Below, piece after piece: positions 13,375-22,721 of a stretch of 23,870 bases of DNA. Below the pieces are notes generated by a model, which saw only the letters and a program-made list of their open reading frames with translations, had not been told where the DNA came from and ran no database searches. Within the stretch, counting starts at the first letter, position 1. Each line of letters opens with the position of its first letter. The DNA comes from an uncultured Collinsella sp. (GTDB lineage Bacteria > Actinomycetota > Coriobacteriia > Coriobacteriales > Coriobacteriaceae): assembly GCA_958429225.1 (NCBI GenBank), contig CAUAJB010000029.1:1-23870 (forward strand). The letters run 5' to 3'. Made by a program: the position numbers and the translations under genes.

Positions 13375-15675
13375 TTACTCGGCAGCGGCCTTGAACTTGT
13401 TGTAGTTGGTCAGGCAGCCAGCCTTGACGATGGCACGCTCCTCTGCCGTCATATCGGCAATGTAGAGTTCAATCTGCTCGACCGCACCATCGGCGCGCAC
13501 CACGTAGGCGGCGATGTCCTTCAGGTCGCCGTCAAGCGCGGCGCGGATACCCGGCACAAAGACGTAGTCGCCTACCTCAAAGTTGGGCTCGGCCTCCATC
13601 TGGAAGGGCACCATGCCCCAGTTCATCACGTTGGAGCGATAGCGCTTGGTGGCGTACTCGTGGACGATGTTGGCCAGGCCGCCAATTACGCGCTGGCAGC
13701 TCGCGGCCTGCTCGCGGGCAGAACCGTCGCCGGGCTTCTTGGCGTAGAGCATAGAGCCGTACTCGGTCGCCTTGGCATCGGCCGCGACACCGGCGCCGGC
13801 CAGTGCCTCAAACACGCCGGCAAGCTCGGCATCGAGCGCCGCCAGGTCGCCTGCGGACTCGCCAGCCACGCGGCGCTTCTCCACGGCGTCGACCTCCTTG
13901 GAACGGCCCACATAGGCCGGATCGCGGCGGCTCAGCGTAAACTCGGCCAGGCCCAGCGGGTTGGAGCGGAAGGAGCTCGTCTCACCCGAAGGAATGAGCT
14001 CGTCGGTCGTGGTGACCGGGTCCATGATCTTGGAGCACACCTTGAGCAGGATATCGTCGCCGAGCGGCTCCATCGCGGGCCACGGCTTGATGTTGGGACC
14101 CTCGACCAGCTCGTCGGCAGGCTCCGCCTTGCCAAAGCCCCAGTACACGCGCTTTTTGTACGGCGCGTCGTCAAAGGTGTACTCGCAGGCCTCGTCCCAA
14201 GTCTCCTCGGGCAGGTCGGTCGCTGGCGTCAGGATGCCGCCGTTGGCAGCCGTCGCCGCAATGGAGCGGGCGTCCATCAGGGCCACGGCGCTCAGCTGGC
14301 CATTACCCGGCTTGGAACCCTCGCGGTTGGGGAAGTTGCGCGTGGTGTGGCGAATCGAAAGGCCGTTATTGGCAGGCGTGTCGCCGGCACCGAAGCACGG
14401 GCCGCAGAATGCCGTGCGCACAATCGCGCCGGCCTCCATAAGGTCGTAGATGTAGCCGCGACGTGTAAGCTCGAGTGCCACGGGCTGGCTCGTGGGATAG
14501 ACCGACAGCGAGAACTCGCCGCAGCCGGTGTTGGCGCCCTTGAGCACGCGGGCAGCCTGGACCACGGAGTCGTAGTTGCCACCCGAGCAGCCGGCGATAA
14601 CGCCCTGCTGCACGTGCAGCTTGCCGTCGACGATCTTGTCGAGCAGGCTAAAGTGCGTCTTGCCCTCGCCGATCTTGGCAGCCTCGAGCTCCACCTCGTG
14701 CAGGATGTCCTCGAGGTTCTCGTTGAGCTCGTCGATCTCAAAGCCGTTGGAAGGATGGAATGGCAGCGCGATCATGGGCTTGATGCTCGACAGATCGACC
14801 TCGACGCAGCCGTCGTAGTAGGCGACATCGGCGGGCTTGAGCTCGCGGTAGTCGTCGCCGCGGCCGTGCATGGTCAAAAACGCGTGCGTGTCCTCGTCGG
14901 TAGCCCAGATGCTCGACAGGCAGGTGGTCTCGGTGGTCATGACGTCGACGCCGTTGCGGTAATCGGTCGTCATGCTCGCGATGCCCGGGCCCACAAACTC
15001 CATGACCTTGTTCTTAACATAGCCCTTGGCAAAGACGGCTCGGATGATGGCGAGCGCCACGTCGTGCGGGCCGACGCCGGGGCGCGGGGCGCCCGTGAGG
15101 TAAATGGCAACGACACCGGGATAGGCGACGTCGTAGGTGTCGCGCAGCAGTTGCTTTGCCAGCTCGCCACCACCCTCGCCCACGGCCATGGTGCCCAGGG
15201 CGCCGTAGCGGGTGTGCGAGTCGGAGCCCAGGATCATCTTGCCGCAACCGGCGAAGTTCTCACGCATAAAGGAGTGGATGACGGCAATGTGCGGCGGGAC
15301 GAAAATGCCGCCGTACTTCTTGGCAGCCGAGAGGCCAAAGACATGGTCGTCCTCGTTGATGGTGCCGCCCACGGCGCACAGAGAGTTGTGACAGTTGGTG
15401 AGCACGTAGGGCAGCGGGAACTGCTCCATGCCCGAGGCGCGCGCCGTCTGGATGATGCCGACAAAGGTGATGTCATGGCTCGCCATGGCGTCGAAGCGAA
15501 TCTTGAGCGCCTCGGGATCTCCGGACGTGTTGTGTGCCTGAAGAATCGAATACGCGATGGTGCCGCGCTTGGCATCCTCGGGCGCCTGCGTAATACCGCG
15601 CTCGGCAGCCTCGGCCGCAGGCACAACCTCGCTGCCGTCGCGCAGGTAGATGCCGTCCTCGTACAGCTTGACCAT
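13375..15675 (-). CDS. Aconitase-superfamily hydratase
   Basis: A 766-residue [4Fe-4S] hydro-lyase of the aconitase fold. The cluster ligands should be C363 (in AGCSGG) and C424 and C427 (in AFCGPCFGAGDTPANN). GSDSHT at 150-155 is the active-site signature, and the C-terminal swivel domain starts at about residue 560. The N-terminus (MVKLYEDGIYLRDG) and overall sequence resemble the group annotated simply as hydratase (YbhJ-like) more than AcnA or AcnB, so the substrate may be citrate or another tricarboxylic or methylated acid. The start at 15675 has GGGAG eight bases upstream; the open frame to 15777 is rejected because it lacks a binding site and crosses the promoter region. No other citrate-cycle gene is adjacent. 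Complete, with all cluster cysteines present. Confidence 0.85.
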   Translation of the reverse strand: MVKLYEDGIYLRDGSEVVPAAEAAERGITQAPEDAKRGTIAYSILQAHNTSGDPEALKIRFDAMASHDITFVGIIQTARASGMEQFPLPYVLTNCHNSLCAVGGTINEDDHVFGLSAAKKYGGIFVPPHIAVIHSFMRENFAGCGKMILGSDSHTRYGALGTMAVGEGGGELAKQLLRDTYDVAYPGVVAIYLTGAPRPGVGPHDVALAIIRAVFAKGYVKNKVMEFVGPGIASMTTDYRNGVDVMTTETTCLSSIWATDEDTHAFLTMHGRGDDYRELKPADVAYYDGCVEVDLSSIKPMIALPFHPSNGFEIDELNENLEDILHEVELEAAKIGEGKTHFSLLDKIVDGKLHVQQGVIAGCSGGNYDSVVQAARVLKGANTGCGEFSLSVYPTSQPVALELTRRGYIYDLMEAGAIVRTAFCGPCFGAGDTPANNGLSIRHTTRNFPNREGSKPGNGQLSAVALMDARSIAATAANGGILTPATDLPEETWDEACEYTFDDAPYKKRVYWGFGKAEPADELVEGPNIKPWPAMEPLGDDILLKVCSKIMDPVTTTDELIPSGETSSFRSNPLGLAEFTLSRRDPAYVGRSKEVDAVEKRRVAGESAGDLAALDAELAGVFEALAGAGVAADAKATEYGSMLYAKKPGDGSAREQAASCQRVIGGLANIVHEYATKRYRSNVMNWGMVPFQMEAEPNFEVGDYVFVPGIRAALDGDLKDIAAYVVRADGAVEQIELYIADMTAEERAIVKAGCLTNYNKFKAAAE

Positions 15676-15775
15676 ACTGTCTCCCACTCTGCCCGAAAGG
15701 CTCGGGCGCATAGCATACATTCGTTCAATATCGTGCCATAGAACGGTTGCGAGTGGGTTACGAATCTGCGCGTTC

Positions 15776-15793
15776 ACTTTATCTCAGTAAAGT
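15776..15793. promoter_or_regulatory. Palindrome upstream of the hydratase
   Basis: ACTTTA-N6-TAAAGT is a perfect dyad about 100 bases upstream of the hydratase start. Its A/T-richness stands out against the surroundings, and position and symmetry suit an operator or promoter site. No regulator can be assigned. Confidence 0.45.
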
Positions 15794-15848
15794 AAAGGAC
15801 GAACCCAGTGTGGGTCGGAAGATTTGGTGCAAGAGTGTCCCTCTCGAC

Positions 15849-15877
15849 TAGTCATTTAAGAACGTCCCCAATGACTA
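15849..15877. repeat. TAGTCATT inverted repeat with GTCCCC loop
   Basis: Eight-bp arms TAGTCATT / AATGACTA surround TAAGAACGTCCCC. The loop's GGGGACG (minus strand) also appears in the R-family loops and near 21298. It is probably another short palindromic repeat in the hydratase-hspR gap. Confidence 0.5.
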
Positions 15878-15913
15878 CCCATAACAACGCCGGTGTTTTG
15901 GCGCGGACAGCGA

Positions 15914-16012
15914 AAGCCCGCCAGAGCGAGCAAGGTGCCTTGAAACAAGGCGGCATTGACCTTCTGGTCATGCCGCCGAAGTCGAAAGGCAGATTGCCGC
16001 TCTGGCGGGCTT
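15914..16012. repeat. 99-base multi-stem element between hspR and the hydratase
   Basis: A perfect 15-bp outer stem (AAGCCCGCCAGAGCG at 15914-15928 with 15998-16012) encloses two further stems: CCTTG-AAA-CAAGG (15938-15950) and GGCGGCAT/ATGCCGCC extended by TGACC/GGTCA with one bulged T (15949-15977). The last base pairs of the inner two compete at the join. The nested design looks like a folded RNA or cruciform rather than a simple terminator; neither strand has a strong T-run after the outer stem. It has no matching known RNA family by eye. Confidence 0.6.
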
Positions 16013-16025
16013 GCAGCGTCAACTG

Positions 16026-16053
16026 GTTACGCGGTTTGGTAAAACCGCGTAAC
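16026..16053 (-). terminator. Hairpin at the end of hspR
   Basis: A perfect 12-bp stem, GTTACGCGGTTT with its complement, four-base loop. Its first paired base (minus direction) is the last base of the hspR stop codon, and no T-run follows. It probably marks the 3' end of the dnaK-grpE-dnaJ-hspR transcript, alone or with the larger element beyond it. Confidence 0.55.
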
Positions 16054-16469
16054 TACAAATCCCCGCCGGCGCCCAGTAGCTTGCGCATGACCTGTTCGGG
16101 GTTGACCGAGCCGTCGCGCGGGGCCAGGGCGGTGATCTTCTTCTGCATCTTGTACTCGTGCAGCTCGTCCTCGAGCTGGCGAACGCGGGCGCGGAGCTTC
16201 TCGTTCTCGTGCTCGCGCTCCTCCGCACGCTCCTTCATATCGAGGATACGCACCACGCCGGCAAGGTTGATGCCCTCGTCGGTCAGCTGGTTGATGAGCT
16301 CCAGACGCTCGATATCGGCACGTGAATACAGACGCGTGTTGCCGCCCGAACGCTGGGGGTTCACCAGGCCCTTGGACTCGTAGACGCGCAGAGTCTGCGG
16401 ATGCATGCCGGTCAGCTCGGCCGCCACGCTGATCATGTACAGCGGTTTGTTCCTATTGTCCTCGGCCAT
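16053..16469 (-). CDS. hspR: HspR heat-shock repressor (MerR family)
   Basis: A 138-residue DNA-binding repressor. The MerR-type winged helix-turn-helix is at about 10-80, with the family pattern YMISVAAELTGMHPQTLRVYE (shown at 11-31) and the wing residues SGGNTRLYS at 41-49. A charged heptad-rich helix (about 77-112) should form the dimer coiled coil. HspR in actinobacteria represses dnaK and clpB operons, with DnaK as co-repressor, so repression is lifted when DnaK is busy with unfolded protein. It is the last of four genes after dnaK, grpE and dnaJ, 72 bases from dnaJ, which matches the actinobacterial order. The C-terminus (LLGAGGDL) is short. The assignment is based on the fold and operon position. 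Confidence 0.92.
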   Translation of the reverse strand: MAEDNRNKPLYMISVAAELTGMHPQTLRVYESKGLVNPQRSGGNTRLYSRADIERLELINQLTDEGINLAGVVRILDMKERAEEREHENEKLRARVRQLEDELHEYKMQKKITALAPRDGSVNPEQVMRKLLGAGGDL

Positions 16470-16541
16470 GCTACCTGACCCCTTTCCGTCTCGTTATCGT
16501 CCATCATAAGCCCGCGGGCGCGGGCGTGCGCCGCGACCGCC

Positions 16542-17507
16542 CTAGTACGTCGCCTTGTAACGGTTGACCTTCTCGCGGTAGTCGCGCGTGTCGGCCTCGC
16601 GCAGCTTGGTCATGGCATCGCGTTCGTCGTCGGACAGACTCGTGGGAACCTGCACCTTGATCTCGACAAGCAGCGCACCGGTCCGCCCGCGATGCTTAAC
16701 GTCAGGCGCGCCCATCTCTTTAAAGCGGAACTTCTTGCCCGTCTGGGTGCCCGCGGGCACCTTCAGACGAACCGTCGCACCGCCGGGCGTCGGCACGTCC
16801 ACCGTGCAGCCGAGCGCCGCCTCGTAGACCGAGACCGGTACCTCCATGGTCACGTCGGCGCCTTTACGCTTAAACAGCGGATGCTCCTCCACGTGAGTGG
16901 TCACGACCAGGTCGCCGCGCTCGCCGCCGGCAACGCCATACTCGCCGCGACGCTTGTAGCGCAGCTTGCCGCCGTCGACCGCGCCCGCAGGCACCGAGAC
17001 CGTAATGGTCTGCTGCTCGCCCGTCGAGGGAATGCGGTAGGTGACCTTGTGCGTCACGCCGCGAAACGCGTCCTCGGCCGTCACATCGACGGTCAGCGAC
17101 AGGTCGCCGCCCTTGCGAGCGCGGCTGCGACCCGCGCCGGCACCGGCAGCGCCCGCAGCCCCGGCAAAGCCCGAGCCCCAATCGCTGCCCCAGGCGCCGT
17201 TGCCGCTAAAGATGCTGTCGAAGATGTCGCCCCAGCCGCTGGCGCCCGCGCCGGCACCGTAGCCACCGCCATACGCGCCGCCCGCGCCCGGCATGCCGCC
17301 AAACATGAGCATCTGGTCGTACTCTTTGCGCTTCTTCTCGTCCGAAAGCGTTTCGTAGGCCTCGCTGATCTCCTTGAACTTGGCCTCGTCGCCGCCGGCA
17401 TCGGGGTGATATTTTTGCGCGAGCTTGCGAAACGCGCTCTTGATCTCTTTGTCGGAGGCGCTCTTGGATACGCCCAGGATGTCATAGAAGGTTTTGCCTG
17501 CAGCCAT
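16542..17507 (-). CDS. dnaJ: DnaJ-family co-chaperone lacking the zinc-finger domain
   Basis: A 321-residue J-protein that stimulates DnaK ATPase and delivers substrates. The J-domain is at about 6-70 with the HPD motif at 34-36. A Gly/Ala-rich linker with many Gly-Tyr and Gly-Ala pairs follows (about 75-135), then two beta-barrel substrate-binding domains (about 135-300). The four CxxCxGxG repeats of class A DnaJ are absent; the only cysteine noticed is in the ALGCTVDV segment. It is therefore a class B (CbpA-like) protein although it occupies dnaJ's usual place. The ATG at 17507 is preferred over one 33 bases earlier because GAGAGGAG lies five bases before it. A GC-rich hairpin separates it from grpE. 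Confidence 0.9.
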   Translation of the reverse strand: MAAGKTFYDILGVSKSASDKEIKSAFRKLAQKYHPDAGGDEAKFKEISEAYETLSDEKKRKEYDQMLMFGGMPGAGGAYGGGYGAGAGASGWGDIFDSIFSGNGAWGSDWGSGFAGAAGAAGAGAGRSRARKGGDLSLTVDVTAEDAFRGVTHKVTYRIPSTGEQQTITVSVPAGAVDGGKLRYKRRGEYGVAGGERGDLVVTTHVEEHPLFKRKGADVTMEVPVSVYEAALGCTVDVPTPGGATVRLKVPAGTQTGKKFRFKEMGAPDVKHRGRTGALLVEIKVQVPTSLSDDERDAMTKLREADTRDYREKVNRYKATY

Positions 17508-17580
17508 CGTAGCTCCTCTCCTGTTACGTCCGCCGCCCATGCAGACGACGGCTCATGCTTTCATATGGCACTAGGCCAGA

Positions 17581-17610
17581 AAGGGCCCCGGGTGTTGCCC
17601 CGGGGCCCTT
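17581..17610 (-). terminator. Strong GC hairpin in the grpE-dnaJ gap
   Basis: A perfect 12-bp stem AAGGGCCCCGGG / CCCGGGGCCCTT with a six-base loop, five bases after grpE's stop. Only TTTCTGG follows in the minus direction. It may be a leaky terminator or an RNase barrier that lets dnaK-grpE accumulate above dnaJ-hspR. Confidence 0.65.
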
Positions 17611-17615
17611 CTCAA

Positions 17616-18458
17616 TTACTCCTCGGTGCTCTCGGCCGTATCGGCCGTAGCATCCTCGGGCGCCGCTTCGGGCTCCGGTGCGGGGCGCTTCTCGCCACCG
17701 TAGGTCACCGTCACCATCGCGGAACGCAGGATGCGATCCGCCATGCGGTAGCCCTTCTGGTACACGTCGTTGACGGTCTCGTCGTACTGCGATGCGTCCT
17801 CGACGCGGCCCACGGCCTGGTGCTCGAGCGGATCGAACGCCTCGCCCTTGGGGTCGATGGGCTCAACGCCCTCGTGCGCAAACACATCGAGCAGCTTGGC
17901 ATGCACCGCGTCGACGCCGTCGACGAACTGCTTAAAGTCGTCGGCAAGCTCCTGACTGCGGGCATGGTCGATCGCACGCTCAATATCGTCGACCACCGGC
18001 AGCAGCGCAGTGACGAGCTTCTCGGTCGCGCGCTCGCGCTCGGCGATACGCTCATTGGCGGTGCGGCGACGGAAGTTCTCCCAGTCGGCCTGCAGACGGG
18101 CGGTACGCTCGGTGGCGTCCTTTGCCTTGTCCTCGGCGGCCTTCTGAGCCTCTGCCGCAGCATCGAGCTCGTTGCGCACGTCGGCAAGCTCTTTCTGAGC
18201 CTGCTCGAACTTGAGCTTAAAGTCGTTGTCGGCGGCTTCTTCACCGGCGCGGATAGCGGCTTCCACCATCTCGTCCTCGGTCATCGTCGCCTCCTTGTTG
18301 GAATCCTCTACCTGGTTCTCGGCAGCCTCGGCGGCCGGGGCCTCGTCGACCTCGGTATCGTCAACGGCCTCTACGGGAATCTTCACGTCCTTCTCCTCAG
18401 AGTCAACGGGGGCGGCACCAACGGCGGCCGCCTCCGTGCGAGCTTTACGGGCGGACAT
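17616..18458 (-). CDS. grpE: GrpE nucleotide-exchange factor
   Basis: A 280-residue dimeric exchange factor that releases ADP from DnaK. Residues 1-75 are acidic and Ala/Glu-rich, longer than in many family members and probably disordered. A long helix (about 75-150) carries the dimer coiled coil with the family stretch LQADWENFRRRTANE (about 121-135). The compact beta domain that inserts into DnaK's ATPase cleft follows, with the conserved PVVDDIERA and later DVYQKGYRM and LRSAMV segments. The C-terminal tail is again acidic. It starts two bases after the dnaK stop, with GAGGA inside the dnaK end as ribosome-binding site, so translation is probably coupled. An internal ATG at residue 59 (MTEDEM) is a possible alternative start giving a protein of usual length. 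Confidence 0.93.
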   Translation of the reverse strand: MSARKARTEAAAVGAAPVDSEEKDVKIPVEAVDDTEVDEAPAAEAAENQVEDSNKEATMTEDEMVEAAIRAGEEAADNDFKLKFEQAQKELADVRNELDAAAEAQKAAEDKAKDATERTARLQADWENFRRRTANERIAERERATEKLVTALLPVVDDIERAIDHARSQELADDFKQFVDGVDAVHAKLLDVFAHEGVEPIDPKGEAFDPLEHQAVGRVEDASQYDETVNDVYQKGYRMADRILRSAMVTVTYGGEKRPAPEPEAAPEDATADTAESTEE

Positions 18459-18460
18459 GA

Positions 18461-20353
<1,893 letters not shown>

Positions 20354-20454
20354 TAGAAATTCCCTCTCTCTTGTGCGTTTGCACCGACTCGGCGGTCTGC
20401 CGAGCGGTGTTTCGGCTTGTCTTTCAGGATGTAGTGTATCCCCTTATGGGCCGG

Positions 20455-20489
20455 AATATACAAAATCTAAGTCAATTCATATAAGATTT
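20455..20489 (-). promoter_or_regulatory. Heat-shock operator and promoter of dnaK (proposed HspR box)
   Basis: At 20463-20489: AAATCTAAGTC, five bases, ATATAAGATTT. It matches the clpB box at 23 of 27 positions, including all 22 arm positions. A possible -10, TATATT (20455-20460, minus direction), lies directly after it, as in clpB. About 100 bases separate it from the dnaK start. The shared element is seen directly; HspR binding is inferred. Confidence 0.8.
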
Positions 20490-20618
20490 CTTATTGCTGA
20501 GAGTTTAGGTTCTTAAATGCGCAGGTAGATGCACTGTTTGAGTTCTCGGCAGATCTATTGAGATCTATGTAGAGTTGACTGAGGTTTGCGTCCGGGGGGG
20601 GTGCCTGGGGCTGCCTTG

Positions 20619-20790
20619 CGGAAAGCTCGTCCCGGTCTGAGCGTGGATTCCGGGTCGCAGTTTCCGTCTGAAGGCTCAACCGGAAACCGTATCCCGTTTT
20701 GAGAGCTGATACCGGGTCGCAGTTTCCGCTAGCGGGCCCAACCGGAAACTGCGACCCGTTTTTCGGCCAAATAACGGGATGCCCTTTCCG
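20619..20790. repeat. Array C: six alternating 16-base motifs at 30/32-bp spacing
   Basis: Motif CGGGWNNNNNTTTCCG occurs in plus orientation at 20651, 20713 and 20775 and in minus orientation at 20619, 20681 and 20743. Start-to-start steps are 32, 30, 32, 30, 32. The three inner-right copies share CGGGTCGCAGTTTCCG exactly, while the outer copies vary only in the centre. The pair 20713-20758 is a perfect 16-bp stem followed by TTTTT. It lies in the gap between dnaK and the ferredoxin gene; no coding frame seen. The flanking stretches 20490-20618 and 20791-20924 show nothing further. Confidence 0.85.
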
Positions 20791-20924
20791 CAGGCGCGCT
20801 CAATAGCTCAATATTTCAAGTCACCTTTAGCTAACATTTGCGCAGCTCAACGGCCCCACCTGCGTGTTTTTTAGTAAGCCGCGGCATACTCGGCGAACGG
20901 TATGAAGATGCCGGTCAGAGGGTA

Positions 20925-20952
20925 TTGCAAACGGTCGCTCCCGTGGTATGTT
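20925..20952 (+). promoter_or_regulatory. Promoter of the ferredoxin gene
   Basis: TTGCAA (20925-20930), 16-base spacer, TATGTT (20947-20952), with TGG just before the -10. The leader contains a perfect 12-bp palindrome, CGATGCGCATCG, at 20969-20980, placed where a repressor or small stem could act. Proposed from sequence match only. Confidence 0.45.
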
Positions 20953-21013
20953 TTTGCCCGAATCAAACCGATGCGCATCGCCTGTAGCGTCGGTCAACAG
21001 AGAGGAAACTACC

Positions 21014-21199
21014 ATGGCTCATCCCGTAATTGATGCCGACGAGTGCATCGCTTGTGGCGTTTGCGTCGACTCCTGCCCCGCTGGCGTTCTGGAGCTCCAG
21101 GACGTCGCTACTGTCGCTGACGAGGACTCCTGCGTCGCCTGTGGCGCTTGCCAGGACGCTTGCCCCGCTGGCGCGATCACCGAGATCGTCGAGGAGTAA
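21014..21199 (+). CDS. Small 2[4Fe-4S] ferredoxin
   Basis: A 61-residue clostridial-type ferredoxin, a soluble low-potential electron carrier. The two cluster motifs are C11-x2-C14-x2-C17-x3-C21-P and C40-x2-C43-x2-C46-x3-C50-P. The usual pseudo-symmetry applies, the fourth cysteine of each motif serving the other cluster. The ATG at 21014 is preceded by AGAGGAAACTACC; an upstream in-frame ATG at 20948 would overlap the promoter and is rejected. It is monocistronic, bounded by a bidirectional terminator. Partner enzymes cannot be told from the context, though the Fe-S oxidoreductase and hydrogenase maturation gene elsewhere in the window point to ferredoxin-based metabolism. Confidence 0.96.
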   Translation: MAHPVIDADECIACGVCVDSCPAGVLELQDVATVADEDSCVACGACQDACPAGAITEIVEE

Positions 21200-21238
21200 C
21201 AACTCCCCCACTTGCACACTCAAAAGTACACCGTGCAC

Positions 21239-21277
21239 AAAAAGGAGGCTTCCGCATCGCCGCGGAGGCCTCCTTTT
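21239..21277. terminator. Bidirectional terminator between ferredoxin and niaR
   Basis: A stem AAAGGAGGCTTCCGC with GCGGAGGCCTCCTTT (one T bulged), six-base loop; TTTT follows on the plus strand and TTTTT on the minus. It serves two convergent genes. The rest of the 113-base gap contains TTGGGGACGG, a fragment like those in the palindromic repeats. Confidence 0.88.
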
Positions 21278-21312
21278 GCATTCGTGGGCAGCTAATTGGG
21301 GACGGTGTCGAG

Positions 21313-21858
21313 CTAGGACAAATCATCCTCGTAGGGCATTAAATCTGCTAGGTAGCCTTTCTCCTTGAGCATCGCCTCGATCTCGTCGAGGGTCTGTTCG
21401 TCCTCCGCCGCAATGCGATGGAAGTGATAGCCGCTCGTCACCGTTAGCAGCGGAAAGCTCTTGCCGCTCTCGATATCGCGCAGATAGCGCTCGACATCGC
21501 GGCGGTTGCGGATGTCCAGGTCGGCCGTGATCTTGCCGTACACACGATGATTGACGATCACGTTGAGCACGGCGCCACCCGCGTCGACGATACTCGTAAG
21601 CTCGTCGCCTGCCTGCTCCACACTGTGGCGCACCTTAACAAGACGCGTGGGCACGGCGGGGCTACTCGCGGCTTCCTGCAGCACGTAGCCGCGGTTGGTC
21701 GCCACGATATCGTGCCCATCGGCGCGCAGCAGGGCGATGTCCTGCACCACGATCTGGCGGCTCACACCCACCTCGCGGGCAAGCGCGCTGCCCGATACGG
21801 GCCCCTTGGCCCCCTCGAGCACGGCCATGATGGCACGGCGACGCTCGCGGGCGTTCAT
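21313..21858 (-). CDS. niaR: NiaR-type niacin-responsive repressor (HTH + 3H domain)
   Basis: A 181-residue regulator. Residues 4-58 form a winged helix-turn-helix of the HTH_11 type (SGSALAREVGVSRQIVVQDI at 22-41, followed by a wing ending NRGYVL). Residues about 70-172 form the 3H domain, named for its histidines, here H78 (KVRH), H104 (VNHRVYG) and H145/H147 (GYHFHRI), which bind a metal and nicotinic acid. NiaR in Firmicutes represses NAD synthesis and niacin uptake genes. The ATG overlaps the nadC stop by one base (TAATG), so the two are translationally coupled, and the protein probably controls its own operon from a promoter upstream of nadB, outside the window. It ends at a bidirectional terminator. 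The name is by family, the target inferred. Confidence 0.88.
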   Translation of the reverse strand: MNARERRRAIMAVLEGAKGPVSGSALAREVGVSRQIVVQDIALLRADGHDIVATNRGYVLQEAASSPAVPTRLVKVRHSVEQAGDELTSIVDAGGAVLNVIVNHRVYGKITADLDIRNRRDVERYLRDIESGKSFPLLTVTSGYHFHRIAAEDEQTLDEIEAMLKEKGYLADLMPYEDDLS

Positions 21859-22718
21859 TATTTACCGTCCAGCAGACGCAGGTGCTTAAGCGAGAGGTCG
21901 AGGATCGGCGCGGAGTGCGTCAGGGCGCCCGAGCTAATGTAGTCGACACCCAGGTCGGCCAGGGCGCGAATGTTGTTGGCGTCCACGTTGCCCGAGCACT
22001 CGGTCTTGGCGCGACCGGCGATAAGCTCAATCGCAGCAGCCATGTCGTCGTGGGTCATGTTGTCGAGCATGATGATGTCGGCGCCGGCCTCCACGGCCTC
22101 GCGCACCATGTCCAGGTTCTCGCACTCAATCTCGACCGTCGTGGTAAACGACGCATGGGCGCGCGCCATCTCGATCGCGCGCGTCACGCCACCGGCGGCA
22201 TCGATGTGGTTGTCCTTGAGCATGACGGCCGTCGACAGGTTGTAGCGGTGGTTGCTGCCGCCGCCGATTTCAACCGCCGCCTTCTCAAACACGCGCATGC
22301 CCGGCGTGGTCTTGCGCGTGTCAACGAGCACGGTCTTGGTGCCCTCGAGCACCGCGGCCATCTGGTGTGTATAGGTAGCAATACCACTCATGCGCTGCAG
22401 GTAGTTGAGCGCCACACGCTCGCCCGAAAGCAGCACGCGCGCATCGCCGCGCACCTGACCCACGTGGTCGCCGGCGTGCACCTCGTCACCGTCGGCAACA
22501 TCAAACAGCACCGAGCTCTGCGAATCCAGCAGCTCAAAGGTGCGAGCGAACACATCCAGGCCCGCGATGATGCCGTCGGCCTTGGCGATAAGCTCCACCG
22601 TGGCGGGACGCGCCGTGGGGCACACGCTCGCCGTGCTCACGTCCTCAAACGTGATGTCCTCGCGCAGGGCCTGCAGAATCAGATCATCGACGACGAGCTT
22701 CATGGTAATGGGATTCAT
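21858..22718 (-). CDS. nadC: Quinolinate phosphoribosyltransferase (decarboxylating)
   Basis: A 286-residue cytoplasmic enzyme that converts quinolinate and PRPP to nicotinate mononucleotide, CO2 and pyrophosphate in de novo NAD synthesis. Visible family motifs are ERVALNYLQRMSGIAT (100-115), DTRKTTPG (133-140), GGGSNHRYNL (152-161) and LKDNH (167-171), which line the substrate pocket. The start at 22718 has GAGGAG six bases upstream; a second ATG five codons later is less well placed. It begins three bases after nadB's stop and overlaps niaR by one base. Normal length, no anomaly. Confidence 0.96.
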   Translation of the reverse strand: MNPITMKLVVDDLILQALREDITFEDVSTASVCPTARPATVELIAKADGIIAGLDVFARTFELLDSQSSVLFDVADGDEVHAGDHVGQVRGDARVLLSGERVALNYLQRMSGIATYTHQMAAVLEGTKTVLVDTRKTTPGMRVFEKAAVEIGGGSNHRYNLSTAVMLKDNHIDAAGGVTRAIEMARAHASFTTTVEIECENLDMVREAVEAGADIIMLDNMTHDDMAAAIELIAGRAKTECSGNVDANNIRALADLGVDYISSGALTHSAPILDLSLKHLRLLDGK

Positions 22719-22721
22719 GGT

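Noticed and set aside
13192..15741. 849-codon open frame on the plus strand
   Set aside because: Antisense to the hydratase; it starts inside repeat R5 and shows no domain.
15676..15777. N-terminal extension of the hydratase to 15777
   Set aside because: No binding site there, and the start at 15675 gives the family's MVKLYEDG N-terminus with GGGAG upstream.
15808..16383. 191-codon plus-strand open frame
   Set aside because: It runs through the multi-stem element and antisense to hspR; Ser/Arg-rich composition without motif.
20827..21015. 62-codon minus-strand open frame in the dnaK-ferredoxin gap
   Set aside because: No binding site or motif, and it overlaps the better-supported ferredoxin promoter and leader.
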